Positions 8,261-17,269 of a stretch of 64,000 nt of DNA are shown piece by piece. The notes beneath the pieces were generated by a model, which saw only the letters and a program-made list of their open reading frames with translations, was not told where the DNA came from and made no database searches. A program made the translations under genes and the position numbers. Positions within the stretch are counted from its first letter, which is position 1. The number at the start of each line of letters is the position of its first letter. Source of the DNA: Nitrospira sp. Lineage in GTDB: Bacteria > Nitrospirota > Nitrospiria > Nitrospirales > Nitrospiraceae. Location: the NCBI GenBank assembly GCA_022226935.1, contig CP092081.1, forward strand, positions 647,176-711,175, given 5' to 3'.

Positions 8261-10996
8261 TCAGTTCTTTCCGGCTACTCTGATCCGTGCATCGACGATT
8301 CGATAGCCTTGTCCCGGCGGCAAGGCGAAAATCGGGTTCAGATCGAGCTCCACGATCTCCGGCACCTCTTCGACCAGCCGCGAGAGCCTCAGCAGCAGGT
8401 CCTGGATAGCATCGACGTCGCCCGGCGCATGGCCGCGATACCCTTGCAGCAGACGATAGCCCTTGATACTGCGTATCAGGTCGGCAGCGTCCAGCTCCGT
8501 CAACGGCGTGATCCGGAAGCGCACGTCCCCCAGAATTTCGACGTGAATCCCGCCCAGCCCGAACCCAATCAAAGGGCCGAAGGAAGGATCTTGCACCATC
8601 CCGGCCATCACTTCGACGCCGTTCGTGACCATCGACTGAACCAGCACCCCTTCCATGGACTCGAGCGTGTGATCCTGCGCGAGCCGCGCGGCGATCTCGT
8701 CGTACGCGCGACGAACCTCGGCTTTACTGGAGAGGTTGAGATGCACGCCGCCGACCTCGGTCTTATGGACCAGCGTATGCGAGGCCAGTTTGACGGCGAC
8801 CGGAAATCCGATCTGCGCGGCGAGCGTGGCGGCTTCTTCCGAGGTGGTGGCCAGGCCGCCGGGCGGCAGAGAAATTCCCATGCCGCTGAGTACCGCGCGT
8901 GTTTCGGTGACCGTGAGCCAGCCGTTTCCGCGCGTGGCGAGCATGTTGTGACAAACGGCTTTGACGGACGGCAGGTCGAGATCATCGAAGTCCGGCACCA
9001 TGCCGAGAGGACGATCGCGCCACTGGACGTAGCCGGCAACTTTCCCCAGGACGCGCGCGGGGAGTTCGGGAAGGTTATGGGTGGGAATGGTTTCGTGCGG
9101 CAGCGAAAATCTGCGGTCACGATCTGTTTCCACCATCCATCCGATAGAGACCGGTTTCTTGACCAGCTGCTGCGCCCGTGCGATCTCGATTCCTCGCGCG
9201 ATGCCTTCAGCGATGGGATCCACGTCGGTCGCCGTCACCGCGATGTATAAAATGATCAGGGCATCGATATCTTCGGAGGTCAATAGTGCAACGATCGCTT
9301 GTTCATATTGCTCGGGGGTGGCGGAGGCGATCAAATCCACCGGATTGTGCAGCGAGGCGGAGGCGGGAAGAAACGGCGAGAGTCGAGTAATCGTGGCCTG
9401 TGACAATTCCGGCACCTCGAGGCCGGCCGCCTCGCAGGCATCCGCGCAGAGGATGGCCGGTCCTCCGGCGTTCGTCAGGATCCCGACGCGCCGTCCCTTT
9501 GGCAAGGGTTGCTCGGAAAGACCGGTAGCTAAGGCAAACATTTCCTCCAACGTGTCGGCGCGCAAGATGCCGGTTTGTTGAAAGAGGGCTTCTACCGCGA
9601 CATCGTTGGCTGCTAGCGCGGCGGTGTGGGACCCGGCGGCGCGTTTGCCTGATGAAGTTCGCCCCGCTTTGAGCACGACGATCGGCTTGTTCCGGCTCAC
9701 CCGCCGGGCGATCTGGGCAAATCGCCTGGGATTACCGAACGATTCGACGTACAGCAGGATCACGTTGGTGGCGGTGTCCTGTTCCCAGTACTGCAGCAGA
9801 TCATTGACGGACACATCAGCCTTATTGCCGACGCTGACGAAGGTGGAAAGCCCCAGGTGTAATCGTTCGGAGGCGGCGACGAGCGCGAGCCCCAAGGCGC
9901 CGCTTTGCGACGACATGGCGATCGAGCCGGCGGACGGAAAGGTAGACGCAAACGTGGCGTTCAATCGTACGGCGGGATCCGTGTTCAGGATGCCGAAACA
10001 GTTGGGACCCACCATGCGCATCCCGTGTAGCCGGACTTTCTCCAGCAGCTGGTCCTGCAACCGCCGCCCTTCCGCTCCGACTTCGGCAAATCCGGCCGTG
10101 ATGACGACGAGCGCGCGAACGCCGATGGCGGCGCATTCGTCCACCACAGACAACACGGCTTCTTTGGGAACGGCAATGACGGCGAGGTCGACCGGTACCG
10201 GCAGGTGTCGTACACTTGGAAACGCCTCGACTCCGGCGATGTTGGACGCATGGGGATTGACCGCATAACAGCGGCCTTCAAAACGATTGTGATGGAGGGC
10301 GTCGAGTAACCGGTACCCGATACTCCTGGGCGCGCGGGAGGCGCCGATCACCGCGACGGCGCGCGGATGAAATAGAGGACGAAGAGAGGCGATGGTTGCG
10401 ACTCGCTCACGCCATTCGGATTGCCGCACGCTCTGGTCGGTCGGGGTCAGTGACAACTCGACTTCCATGTCGCCGCCTTCGAGATGTTCTTCCATGGTGA
10501 AGCCGGAAGTCGCGAACACTTCGCGCATGGCCAGATTGTCGGCATGGGTGATGGCCCAAAGTTTGGTGAAGCCTTGCCGGATGGCCAGCAGCGCCAGCCG
10601 TTCGAGAAGAATGGTGCCGAGACCATGCCCGTGGAGCGCATCATCCACAGCCATTGCCACTTCCGCCTCCTGCGGAGCCCGCGCATGGTAGGAGCCTGAT
10701 GCGATGATGCGTAGGGTATCGTCATGCCGACGCAGGACGATCACGGTCAGGCTGCGTTCCGGATGCGAAGAATCGCAGAGCGCGCGAATGACCTCGGCAG
10801 GCGGCGCGGATTCCGAGAAGAACCGATGCCGGGTCGCGGCCGGTGTCAGGCGGGAGAAAAAGCGCTGCAGTTCCTCGGCATCGCCGGGTTGAGCAAGGCG
10901 CAGGAGGGCCGTCGTGCCATCGCTGAGGATGGTGTGGGCCGAATCGGGACCCTCGTCCCGCAAGGGCGGCATCTGGCGGGGGCGAATACGTTGCAT
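8261..10996 (-). CDS. GNAT acetyltransferase / ADP-forming acyl-CoA synthetase fusion
   Basis: Protein of 911 residues. Residues about 25-185 form a GNAT N-acetyltransferase, with the acetyl-CoA loop near HGHGLG (122-127). The rest is an ADP-forming acetyl-CoA synthetase: CoA-binding Rossmann domain (AVIGAS, ~216), succinyl-CoA-ligase-like domain with the phosphohistidine in GSHTAA (His457), and a C-terminal ATP-grasp domain from about 690. Such fusions either make ATP from acyl-CoA or act as protein lysine acetyltransferases (Pat type). Here both catalytic parts look intact. It is the last gene of the Hsp20-headed minus-strand series, 157 bases after the cytochrome gene. Confidence 0.9.
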   Translation of the reverse strand: MQRIRPRQMPPLRDEGPDSAHTILSDGTTALLRLAQPGDAEELQRFFSRLTPAATRHRFFSESAPPAEVIRALCDSSHPERSLTVIVLRRHDDTLRIIASGSYHARAPQEAEVAMAVDDALHGHGLGTILLERLALLAIRQGFTKLWAITHADNLAMREVFATSGFTMEEHLEGGDMEVELSLTPTDQSVRQSEWRERVATIASLRPLFHPRAVAVIGASRAPRSIGYRLLDALHHNRFEGRCYAVNPHASNIAGVEAFPSVRHLPVPVDLAVIAVPKEAVLSVVDECAAIGVRALVVITAGFAEVGAEGRRLQDQLLEKVRLHGMRMVGPNCFGILNTDPAVRLNATFASTFPSAGSIAMSSQSGALGLALVAASERLHLGLSTFVSVGNKADVSVNDLLQYWEQDTATNVILLYVESFGNPRRFAQIARRVSRNKPIVVLKAGRTSSGKRAAGSHTAALAANDVAVEALFQQTGILRADTLEEMFALATGLSEQPLPKGRRVGILTNAGGPAILCADACEAAGLEVPELSQATITRLSPFLPASASLHNPVDLIASATPEQYEQAIVALLTSEDIDALIILYIAVTATDVDPIAEGIARGIEIARAQQLVKKPVSIGWMVETDRDRRFSLPHETIPTHNLPELPARVLGKVAGYVQWRDRPLGMVPDFDDLDLPSVKAVCHNMLATRGNGWLTVTETRAVLSGMGISLPPGGLATTSEEAATLAAQIGFPVAVKLASHTLVHKTEVGGVHLNLSSKAEVRRAYDEIAARLAQDHTLESMEGVLVQSMVTNGVEVMAGMVQDPSFGPLIGFGLGGIHVEILGDVRFRITPLTELDAADLIRSIKGYRLLQGYRGHAPGDVDAIQDLLLRLSRLVEEVPEIVELDLNPIFALPPGQGYRIVDARIRVAGKN

Positions 10997-11153
10997 GGGC
11001 TACCAGCGCGTCGAGGCACGGTCACACACATCAGGAGTCCGGAGCCGATCATGACTGTGTGACCTCGCAGTTGCAAGTCGCCGCTCCACGATTCCGGCGC
11101 CCTCGCCTGTGCGGGATGTGCCCTCCGCATCGTCCGTCGAGGAGGCAGTCGGG

Positions 11154-11516
11154 CTAACTCACGAAATCCGGCGTCGCGACCGATCGGATATAGGACAAGA
11201 CGTCCAGCATTTGCTGGTCGGTCAGTTTTCCGCGGTAGCCGTGCATGGGACTGAAGAGCGCGCCGTTTGCGATGGTGATCAACAATTCCCAATCGGTCTT
11301 GGCGCGCGAGTTCACCGATTGAAAATTCGCCGGGCGGACGATGAGATATTGGCCGTCCGGCCCGTTGCCGTCCAATTTTTCACCATGGCATCGGAGGCAG
11401 TTTTTTTCGTAGATGGCTTGCCCGTCGCGGGGATTGCCGCGATTGGTTTGCCCGGCAGCCCAGGAACTTCCGAGGATCACGAGGCAGAGGGCACAAAGAA
11501 TGCTGAACGTTTTCAT
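11154..11516 (-). CDS. Mono-heme cytochrome c
   Basis: Small exported class I cytochrome of 120 residues with a signal peptide ending at about residue 21 and heme motif CLRCH. A probable axial Met lies in LFSPMHGYRG. A strong ribosome site (AAAGGAG) precedes ATG 11516. It is clearly paralogous to the cytochrome at 54313-54696, which shares the PANF and FSPMH elements. It sits between a UspA gene and an acyl-CoA synthetase gene in a stress-type cluster. Confidence 0.88.
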   Translation of the reverse strand: MKTFSILCALCLVILGSSWAAGQTNRGNPRDGQAIYEKNCLRCHGEKLDGNGPDGQYLIVRPANFQSVNSRAKTDWELLITIANGALFSPMHGYRGKLTDQQMLDVLSYIRSVATPDFVS

Positions 11517-11565
11517 GCGCTGACTCCTTTATGGTTCAACGTTTCGCCGCCGGGCAGCCGTCAGG

Positions 11566-12423
11566 TTATCGTACCAATAACACCGGACAAGGAACTTGAT
11601 GCAAGAGCGCGTGGGAAATGCTGCCCAGCAGGAAACGCTCAAGTCTCTTCCGCCCGTGAGACCCGATGATCAACAGGTCTGCCGAACGGGCGCGCTCTGT
11701 CAGGATATCGGTCGGGTCGCCCACCGCCACGTGGGTGCCGACCGAATAGCGATGATTCATGACCGAGGCCGCCAGGTTCTTCACCAGGTCTTCAGCTGAT
11801 CGCACGGCAATACCGGTCCAATCTTGGAGGGGAAACAGACTGAACGGATCGGTGGACGGGATTGGCCGCACGACGCTCACGATCGTGAGATCGACAGGAT
11901 TTTTGAAAGGATGCGCGAGCAACCAGGCTTTGATGCGTTCGGCGTCCTCATGGCCTTCGATGGCGACCGTGACCCGTTTGACCGGTCCCTCCCGTTCTTT
12001 CACGATCAAGGTCGTACAATCCGCGTGCAGCGCGACACGGTGCGACACGCTGCCCAGGACGAATTCGCCGACACGGCCTCTTCCGCGCGCCCCGATCACG
12101 ATCAGCTCCGCCCGCATGTCTCGCGCCTTGTCCAGGATCAGTGATGCGGGTTTGGCGAATTCGCAGACATGCGTGATCGACAAGCCCTGGGAAGGCAGGA
12201 GCGTGGAGGTATGATCCAATAATTGTTGGCCGGCTCGTTCCATGGCCTTGCGGAACTCGTCGTAGCCCTGCATGTTGCTCACTTCCGCGACGATCGGATA
12301 TTGAAACATGCCCAGATCGATCCCGTGTACGAGGACGACTTCCTGCAGGTCATACAGATACGAGACTTCTCGAACGGCGGCGAACGCCTGTTCCGACCAA
12401 TCCAGTGCGATCAGGATGCGCAT
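11566..12423 (-). CDS. Tandem universal stress protein (two UspA domains)
   Basis: Cytoplasmic 285-residue protein made of two Usp domains. The start is ATG 12423, preceded by AAGGAGC; the frame extends upstream but lacks a ribosome site there. Both halves carry the nucleotide-binding pattern G-x2-G-x9-G-S: GARGRGRVGEFVLGS in the first and GSHGRKRLERFLLGS in the second. Usp proteins of this ATP-binding type are typically induced by growth arrest or oxygen limitation. It starts ten bases after the NTF2-like gene, consistent with one transcript. A second tandem UspA occurs at 38230-39135. Confidence 0.92.
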   Translation of the reverse strand: MRILIALDWSEQAFAAVREVSYLYDLQEVVLVHGIDLGMFQYPIVAEVSNMQGYDEFRKAMERAGQQLLDHTSTLLPSQGLSITHVCEFAKPASLILDKARDMRAELIVIGARGRGRVGEFVLGSVSHRVALHADCTTLIVKEREGPVKRVTVAIEGHEDAERIKAWLLAHPFKNPVDLTIVSVVRPIPSTDPFSLFPLQDWTGIAVRSAEDLVKNLAASVMNHRYSVGTHVAVGDPTDILTERARSADLLIIGSHGRKRLERFLLGSISHALLHQVPCPVLLVR

Positions 12424-12433
12424 AGGGCTCCTT

Positions 12434-12985
12434 TCAAAACAGCGGATGCGGCGACGTGCCAAAAGGCATGAACCGCGGTGTATCACCGACGTTGCCGCGA
12501 ATGCGCCATTGTCCGTCTTCCCGCGTCATGTAGTGCACTTCTTCATACCAGCTGTCGATCGGCACGCGTAGGCCGCCGGTTTTGGACAGGCCCGTCAGGC
12601 TGCCGGTGCAGGTGACCTCAATGACGGTCTTGGAGCCTGAGCCGATTTTGCTCATGCGGGAGAAGTGATGAACGTCCGCGAGATCCTGAAATTCGTCCAG
12701 CAAATTTACCCAGATCTTTCGCATGTCGCTTTTTTTCAATCCGTGATAGTCATACTGCTCCGAATAGAGCCCCATCACGCCTTCGAGGTTACCTGCGCGG
12801 ATCGCCTCGTCGGCTGCTCGAAAGATGTTCATGACCGACTCCGTCGTCGCCTGATCGAGATCCGCCGCCGCGTTGGGCAGGAGTCGGACTTCGGCCTTGG
12901 CGATCGGCAGCATGGCGACCATCATCAGGATTCCACCCGTCAGAAACCCGCTCCATTGACTCCATCTCCGACACCGTTCGCCCAT
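12434..12985 (-). CDS. Exported NTF2/SnoaL-like protein
   Basis: Protein of 183 residues with a signal peptide or anchor at about residues 10-35 and a DUF4440/SnoaL-type alpha-beta cone (FRAADEAIRAGNLEGVMGLYS...YHG). ATG 12985 is chosen because AGGTATCC lies just upstream. The cone fold often binds small ligands; no catalytic residues can be assigned. It is in the middle of the Hsp20-UspA series, 58 bases after the BCAM0308-like gene and ten before uspA. Confidence 0.75.
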   Translation of the reverse strand: MGERCRRWSQWSGFLTGGILMMVAMLPIAKAEVRLLPNAAADLDQATTESVMNIFRAADEAIRAGNLEGVMGLYSEQYDYHGLKKSDMRKIWVNLLDEFQDLADVHHFSRMSKIGSGSKTVIEVTCTGSLTGLSKTGGLRVPIDSWYEEVHYMTREDGQWRIRGNVGDTPRFMPFGTSPHPLF

Positions 12986-13043
12986 GGATACCTCGTTTCG
13001 CTCGGGCCCGCTCACTGTCTTCACTCTGTTCCCTTTGGAAGGC

Positions 13044-13538
13044 CTAGCCGGTCCACGTGATCCGGATAAAATCCTCGTCCTGGTCGTACTGAATGTTCAA
13101 TTGGCCATGGTGCGAATGTTTCAACGCTTCGCCGATGCGCCGGGGGAGGTGGGCATCCGTGGTGAGGACGACGAGATCCTCGGCCCGGTCCTCGATCGTC
13201 ATAATACGAGCCAGGGGATAAGTCTTCTTTTCCTGTGCTTCGGTATTACGGATGATCCCCATCACCTGATCGCGATGCTGCGCCTTGTATGGCCCTTTCA
13301 AGGTGACGAAGCCCTTGGGGTTCTTATCCTGGATGCGGAGGCAGGCCGGACAAGTGATCTGTTCGGCGTTTGCCGGCTTGGTGCCCCATGTCCAGCGACC
13401 TTTCTGGTACAAGGCTCCGCAGGTCTTACAGACGGTAGGCTCCTTCAGCTTGCCTGGCATCTTGTATGAATCGTGTGCATGCTCTTCGACGAAACGGTCG
13501 CGGCGCGCGCTGTGGCCGCCTTCTGGTTGGTTGGTCAT
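13044..13538 (-). CDS. BCAM0308-like zinc-ribbon protein
   Basis: Cytoplasmic 164-residue protein. Residues 35-75 hold two CxxC knuckles (CKTCGALYQKGRWTW and CPACLRIQD), forming a zinc ribbon, and the C-terminal part is an alpha-beta domain with LVVLTTDAHLPRRIG. The pattern matches my recollection of the BCAM0308 family. BCAM0308 belongs to the Burkholderia cenocepacia low-oxygen-activated locus, which fits the neighbours here (UspA, Hsp20). Resemblance to the RNA-export/ribosome protein NMD3 zinc region suggests RNA binding, but no function is established. ATG 13538 is taken as start because the upstream part of the frame has no ribosome site. Confidence 0.68.
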   Translation of the reverse strand: MTNQPEGGHSARRDRFVEEHAHDSYKMPGKLKEPTVCKTCGALYQKGRWTWGTKPANAEQITCPACLRIQDKNPKGFVTLKGPYKAQHRDQVMGIIRNTEAQEKKTYPLARIMTIEDRAEDLVVLTTDAHLPRRIGEALKHSHHGQLNIQYDQDEDFIRITWTG

Positions 13539-13590
13539 CACAGACAGTCCCTTCCTTGCTGGTGTGCCGCTGTGGGCGCCCCTTGCTGAA

Positions 13591-14244
13591 TTATGAGTTC
13601 GAGATGAAGGCTTCCTCTGCCAGATTGAGATACTGCAGCACCTCCCGGTCTTCGATCTGCTCGAAATCCCGGTAGAAATTTCCGACGGCATAAAAGGGTT
13701 CCGGAACGCGAAGCACCACCAATTGATCGACTAAGCCGCGGGCCTCTTGGATCGTGCTGCGCGGGCCGACCGGGATCGCGCCGATGATGCGGCATGGATG
13801 GGTTTGGCGCACGGTCGCGACGGAGGCAAAGAAGGTCGCACCGGTTGCCAAGCCGTCGTCCACAATCATGACCGTCCGATCTTTCAGGTTTGGGAAAGGT
13901 CGTCCTTGGCGATACAACGCCACCCGCCTGGACACTTCCTTTTGCTGCGCTTGTACGGCGATCGCCAAGTCACGCTCTGAAAGGGAAAGGCCGGACAGGG
14001 CTTCTTGATTCCAGTAGACCGCGCCTGTTTCACTGACCGCGCCAAGCGCATACTCAGGGTTCCCCGGCGCGCCGATTTTCCGGGTGATGAGCACGTCGAG
14101 CGGAAGATGCAAGGCCAGGCTCAATTGATAGGCCACCGCCACACCCCCGCGCGGAAGCGCGAGGAGGATTCCGTCCGGATCGTTCCGATACGCGACAAGC
14201 TCCTGCGCCAACAGTTCACCGGCTTCTTCGCGGTTCCTAAACAT
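13591..14244 (-). CDS. Phosphoribosyltransferase-family protein
   Basis: Protein of 217 residues with a type I PRTase fold. The PRPP-binding motif is VMIVDDGLATGAT, and an early LALPRGGVAVA loop fits the stand-alone phosphoribosyltransferases often found beside Usp and CBS genes. Start ATG 14244 has GGAG four bases upstream; ATG 14259 is possible but lacks a site. The substrate is unknown: these proteins do not match classical purine or pyrimidine salvage enzymes. A related protein is in the mycobacterial DosR dormancy regulon. The gene lies between the 48-residue membrane protein and the BCAM0308-like gene. Confidence 0.85.
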   Translation of the reverse strand: MFRNREEAGELLAQELVAYRNDPDGILLALPRGGVAVAYQLSLALHLPLDVLITRKIGAPGNPEYALGAVSETGAVYWNQEALSGLSLSERDLAIAVQAQQKEVSRRVALYRQGRPFPNLKDRTVMIVDDGLATGATFFASVATVRQTHPCRIIGAIPVGPRSTIQEARGLVDQLVVLRVPEPFYAVGNFYRDFEQIEDREVLQYLNLAEEAFISNS

Positions 14245-14296
14245 CACGCTCCATTTCACAACACGCGCTCATCGGCGCGCCAAGCCGTGGGCCGAC

Positions 14297-14443
14297 CTAC
14301 CACAATCCGCTCGTGACTCCGACGCCGATCAAAAAAAGCGCCGCGACGATGACGAGGACCATCAGCCACCAGTGGTGATGGGTTTCTTCCGGGTGCCAGT
14401 GCATTTCCCAGGGAATGTCCAGATAACGGGGATGCTTGAACAT
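14297..14443 (-). CDS. Small single-span membrane protein (48 residues)
   Basis: A short gene with a very good ribosome site (GAAAGGAGCGCCC before ATG 14443). The product has a charged, aromatic and His-rich head (MFKHPRYLDIPWEMHWH, then EETHHHWW) and one membrane helix (LMVLVIVAALFLIGVGV), ending SGLW. It begins 15 bases after the Hsp20 stop. The clear ribosome site, spacing and protein-like composition argue it is real. No function is known; the five or more histidines before the helix could bind a metal. Confidence 0.72.
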   Translation of the reverse strand: MFKHPRYLDIPWEMHWHPEETHHHWWLMVLVIVAALFLIGVGVTSGLW

Positions 14444-14458
14444 GGGCGCTCCTTTCTT

Positions 14459-14932
14459 TTAGGAGACCTTCACCTCGATCGATTTCGGTTTGACCTGCGC
14501 CGATTTCGGCAGATGCACGTTGAGGATGCCGTCTTTGTATTCTGCGGCAACCTTACTGCCGTCGGCATCTTCCGGGAGGGTGAAGCTCCGCATGAAACTC
14601 CCATACGCGCGCTCCATGCGATGATATTTTTTGTCCTGTTCTTCTTTTTCGTATTTACGCTCGCCGGAGATGGCCAGCACATTATCTTGCACCGTCAGTT
14701 TCACGTCTTCTTTCTTGATGTCCGGCAACTCCGCCTTGATCAGGTATTCCTTCTCGTCTTCGGTAATGTCGACCAGCGGCGACCACTCCGCGACGGAAAT
14801 GGATTCCTTTTGGCCGCCAGCTTTAGCCGGCGCTCCACCCCAAATAGCTGAGAGGCGTTTTTGGACTTCTTCCAACTCTCTCCAGGGATTCAACTGTGTC
14901 CGAAATGGTTCCCAGCGAGTGAGTCCGCTCAT
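14459..14932 (-). CDS. hsp20: Small heat-shock protein (Hsp20/alpha-crystallin)
   Basis: ATP-independent holdase chaperone of 157 residues. The N-terminal arm contains WEPFRTQLNPWRELEEVQ, the alpha-crystallin domain spans about residues 50-145 with the typical LPDIKKEDVKLTVQDNVL and GSFMRSFTLP segments, and the short C-terminal extension ends KSIEVKVS. ATG 14932 has GGAGAGAC upstream; the longer frame would run through the promoter. A sigma-54-type promoter lies about 75 bases upstream, making this the first gene of the minus-strand series that runs to 8261. Confidence 0.93.
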   Translation of the reverse strand: MSGLTRWEPFRTQLNPWRELEEVQKRLSAIWGGAPAKAGGQKESISVAEWSPLVDITEDEKEYLIKAELPDIKKEDVKLTVQDNVLAISGERKYEKEEQDKKYHRMERAYGSFMRSFTLPEDADGSKVAAEYKDGILNVHLPKSAQVKPKSIEVKVS

Positions 14933-15006
14933 GGCCGTCTCTCCTTTGTCTCTTTCGGTGCGGTCTTGTTTCAGCCTCATCCGTCTGCGCTCCTGTCTCG
15001 GAGTAT

Positions 15007-15022
15007 TGCAGACTCGATGCCA
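15007..15022 (-). promoter_or_regulatory. Sigma-54 promoter ahead of hsp20
   Basis: Read on the minus strand, TGGCATC, four bases, CTGCA. The GG (15021-15020) and GC (15009-15008) are separated by exactly ten bases. The predicted start near 14996 gives a leader of about 65 bases to the hsp20 ATG. Confidence 0.62.
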
Positions 15023-15503
15023 GAAACTACCGTGGAACGTCCGGCTGCCACACGCCGTGGTGGTCATCGCAGGCGAGAAAGCGCAATGCATCGTCTTGCC
15101 AGTGGGGCGATACGGGACAGCGGCGGGGAGGGGCAATGGTGCCAATTACCTCATTGATTTCCGGCTGGCCGTGCTTAGATAAGAAATGAAGGGAGGTGGA
15201 GCCAGGATAAGGTCGACATTCCCGCTTCCGTGCAACGAAGAGTTGGTTCGGGGGTTGCGCCTGTGCCGGTTTCGGGATCAGTTCCGAAGGGACGCGCTTC
15301 CATCTCGGTGCCAGTATGAGGCACGGCTCCCAGTGGGAGCTCGATGAACGGGAGGCGCGGGACATCCGGTGTGAGCGGTGGCCGGGGTGTCCGGATGGGT
15401 CTCGCTCGGTCGGCAGGCCTGATCTCCACACGGAAGCGGGTTCTTTTTATTGTGCGCCGCCCTGTCTCGGTTCCCTGCCAGGACGCGGCCCACAACGAGA
15501 GGC
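15023..15503. other. Non-coding spacer between nucleotidyltransferase and hsp20
   Basis: Frames here lack ribosome sites and recognisable protein features. It acts at least as the upstream region of the hsp20 promoter, where an enhancer-binding protein could bind. No clear repeat or strong terminator was seen. Confidence 0.5.
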
Positions 15504-16187
15504 CTATGAACGAAGAAAGGCTTTGCGCAGTTTGAGCAAAAACGCATCGGCCAAGTCCGGGCGAGCCTGTTGTGTGCAGGCACGAAGACGGCGTGCCGCT
15601 TCTTCCCTCCAATATTCCCCAAGATCAATGACTTCGCCCGGCCTGTGCTGTCCCGCCTTGATCCGACGCACGACTTCACCGACCGGGGTTTCCGAAATCC
15701 TGATGCTGAAGCTTCCGCGTTCCAGTAATTCACAGAGATTAAATAGGACTCGCACATAGGCTGCGGCATATTTCTCCGGTCGGCCGTCTTTTTTCTCCAG
15801 CATCTTCTTCCGTTGGTTGTCACAGTAATTTAGGAAAGCATCAGAGGCCGTCTGCGCCGACCAGAGGCGAGGGAAGAGTTGCCGCAGCTCCGCGCCCCAC
15901 TCATCCATCGTGACAACCGGAGCGACCAGGGTTTCCAGCACCAACGGATGGCCCTGTAACGCGAGTTGGAGAAAGTGCCCGATTTCCCAGGCGGTCTCGT
16001 CGTCCTCCTCCTTCATCATCCGCGTGCCTTGATATTTGAAGCCGATACGGAGCAATTCGGCGGTAGGCAGCACGAAGACGCTGCGGAAATCCTTGTCGCT
16101 GTCCGGTCCGGCCAGGCCGTGGGCATGCGAGCCGACGACGACTTTCAGAATGCAGGTGTCGGTTGGAGAGGAGGAATGGGGTGTCAT
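15504..16187 (-). CDS. DNA polymerase beta-superfamily nucleotidyltransferase (RlaP-like)
   Basis: Protein of 227 residues with the nucleotidyltransferase motif GSHAHGLAGPDSDKD near the N-terminus, where the two aspartates bind metal. The motif and the following helical region match the family annotated as RNA-repair-associated nucleotidyltransferase (PF10127 type). No RNA ligase gene is adjacent, so an RNA-repair role is not supported by context. ATG 16187 has no convincing ribosome site; the substrate is unknown. Confidence 0.78.
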   Translation of the reverse strand: MTPHSSSPTDTCILKVVVGSHAHGLAGPDSDKDFRSVFVLPTAELLRIGFKYQGTRMMKEEDDETAWEIGHFLQLALQGHPLVLETLVAPVVTMDEWGAELRQLFPRLWSAQTASDAFLNYCDNQRKKMLEKKDGRPEKYAAAYVRVLFNLCELLERGSFSIRISETPVGEVVRRIKAGQHRPGEVIDLGEYWREEAARRLRACTQQARPDLADAFLLKLRKAFLRS

Positions 16188-16366
16188 GGTTGTGAGGTGG
16201 AAACTTGAACGAGGCCGCCGTCCACGTCAAGTAGGGAAGAGTGTGATTCAGGGATTTCGAGGAGGAATCGCTGTTCCGACTTGTGTCGGGTGAATCCTTT
16301 GTGTCCATCCGTCCTCATATGTGCAGTGATCAACCTATCACGTTCAACAGGAAGGCGAGACCATAC

Positions 16367-16585
16367 ATGGCGACTCACACGACCCCTATTGCCAAGGACC
16401 GATGTCTACGTTGCGGCGGATTCATGGTGCCGGAGGAGATTCGCGAGGTCAACCAGATGGGATGGCGATGTGTGATGTGCGGCGAGCACATCGACTCCCT
16501 CATCCTTGAACATCGGCGAAAGATGAGCACTCCGGAAGGTGCGAAGCAGCTTTCGGAGAAACGCGAAAAAGCCAAATTGAACTAA
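16367..16585 (+). CDS. Small zinc-ribbon protein
   Basis: A 72-residue protein with CLRCGG and CVMCGE knuckles (four cysteines, about 25 residues apart) and a basic helical tail (KQLSEKREKAKLN). ATG 16367 follows GGAAGGCGAG, a plausible ribosome site; the frame is open upstream without a better start. Similar small ribbons bind RNA or DNA or are regulatory, but the function is unknown. It stands alone between divergent and co-directional spacers. Confidence 0.65.
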   Translation: MATHTTPIAKDRCLRCGGFMVPEEIREVNQMGWRCVMCGEHIDSLILEHRRKMSTPEGAKQLSEKREKAKLN

Positions 16586-17197
16586 GAGGTCAAGACGATG
16601 ACCTCCGTGGACGACGTTGGCTGGAAAGCGTGATGCGCGCGGCACGACGGATCTTGAGGTCGGTAGATATGGCAGGGCAAGTCCGGCGAAGCTGGTTGCA
16701 AAATCTGCCCTGCAACGTGAGATGCTCTGCGAAGGAGAGGCGCCGTTGAGCGGTGGATAGCTGATAGATAGTGGAAGATAAACCGGCTGACATGTGCTGT
16801 GATGGCCGGAACGTGGAGAAGAAACACATAAGCAGAGCGGAGGTTGCTTCAGAGAGGGTTATTCGACTCTTGAGATCTTGGAGGGAATTTAGGCTTCCCG
16901 CTTCGCCCCTGCGGGCCTGCTCACCACCCCTGCGCTTGACCTCGATGCGTCTCTGTTCCTCTCACCCAACCCTCCGCTCACTTACCAGATAAGGTCGGTC
17001 CGGCAGCGGTCAAGTGCTTGTCCTGCGAGGAGCCCTACCATAAGAGGAGAACCTGCGCTGTAGCGTAAAGGGACAGCAGCTGTGAGCCAAGCGGGCGACC
17101 ATTTCCTATTCCGATCCGTTCAATCTGCAAACTCCTTGTTTCCTCTGCCGTTCTTCATCTCTCAACAGCATCGCTTCTCCCCTCGTCGAACTTGGCC
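16586..17197. other. Long non-coding spacer
   Basis: About 600 bases without a supportable gene: the frames are short, without ribosome sites or protein-like composition. The right end carries a sigma-54-like promoter described separately. The remainder may be decayed sequence. Confidence 0.45.
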
Positions 17198-17214
17198 TTG
17201 GCATAACCTATGCT
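17198..17214 (+). promoter_or_regulatory. Sigma-54-like promoter ahead of small periplasmic protein
   Basis: TGGCATA, four bases, ATGCT, with GG (17200-17201) and GC (17212-17213) ten bases apart. The predicted start near 17225 leaves about 45 bases of leader before GTG 17270. Confidence 0.5.
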
Positions 17215-17269
17215 GCGTTCAGCGGATACATGGCCGCTGTGTATCCGTTCTCGACGCGAGGAGGAGATC

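Noticed and set aside
15180-15500. Possible gene upstream of hsp20 on either strand
   Set aside because: Frames are Pro/Arg-rich, lack ribosome sites and show no family motif.
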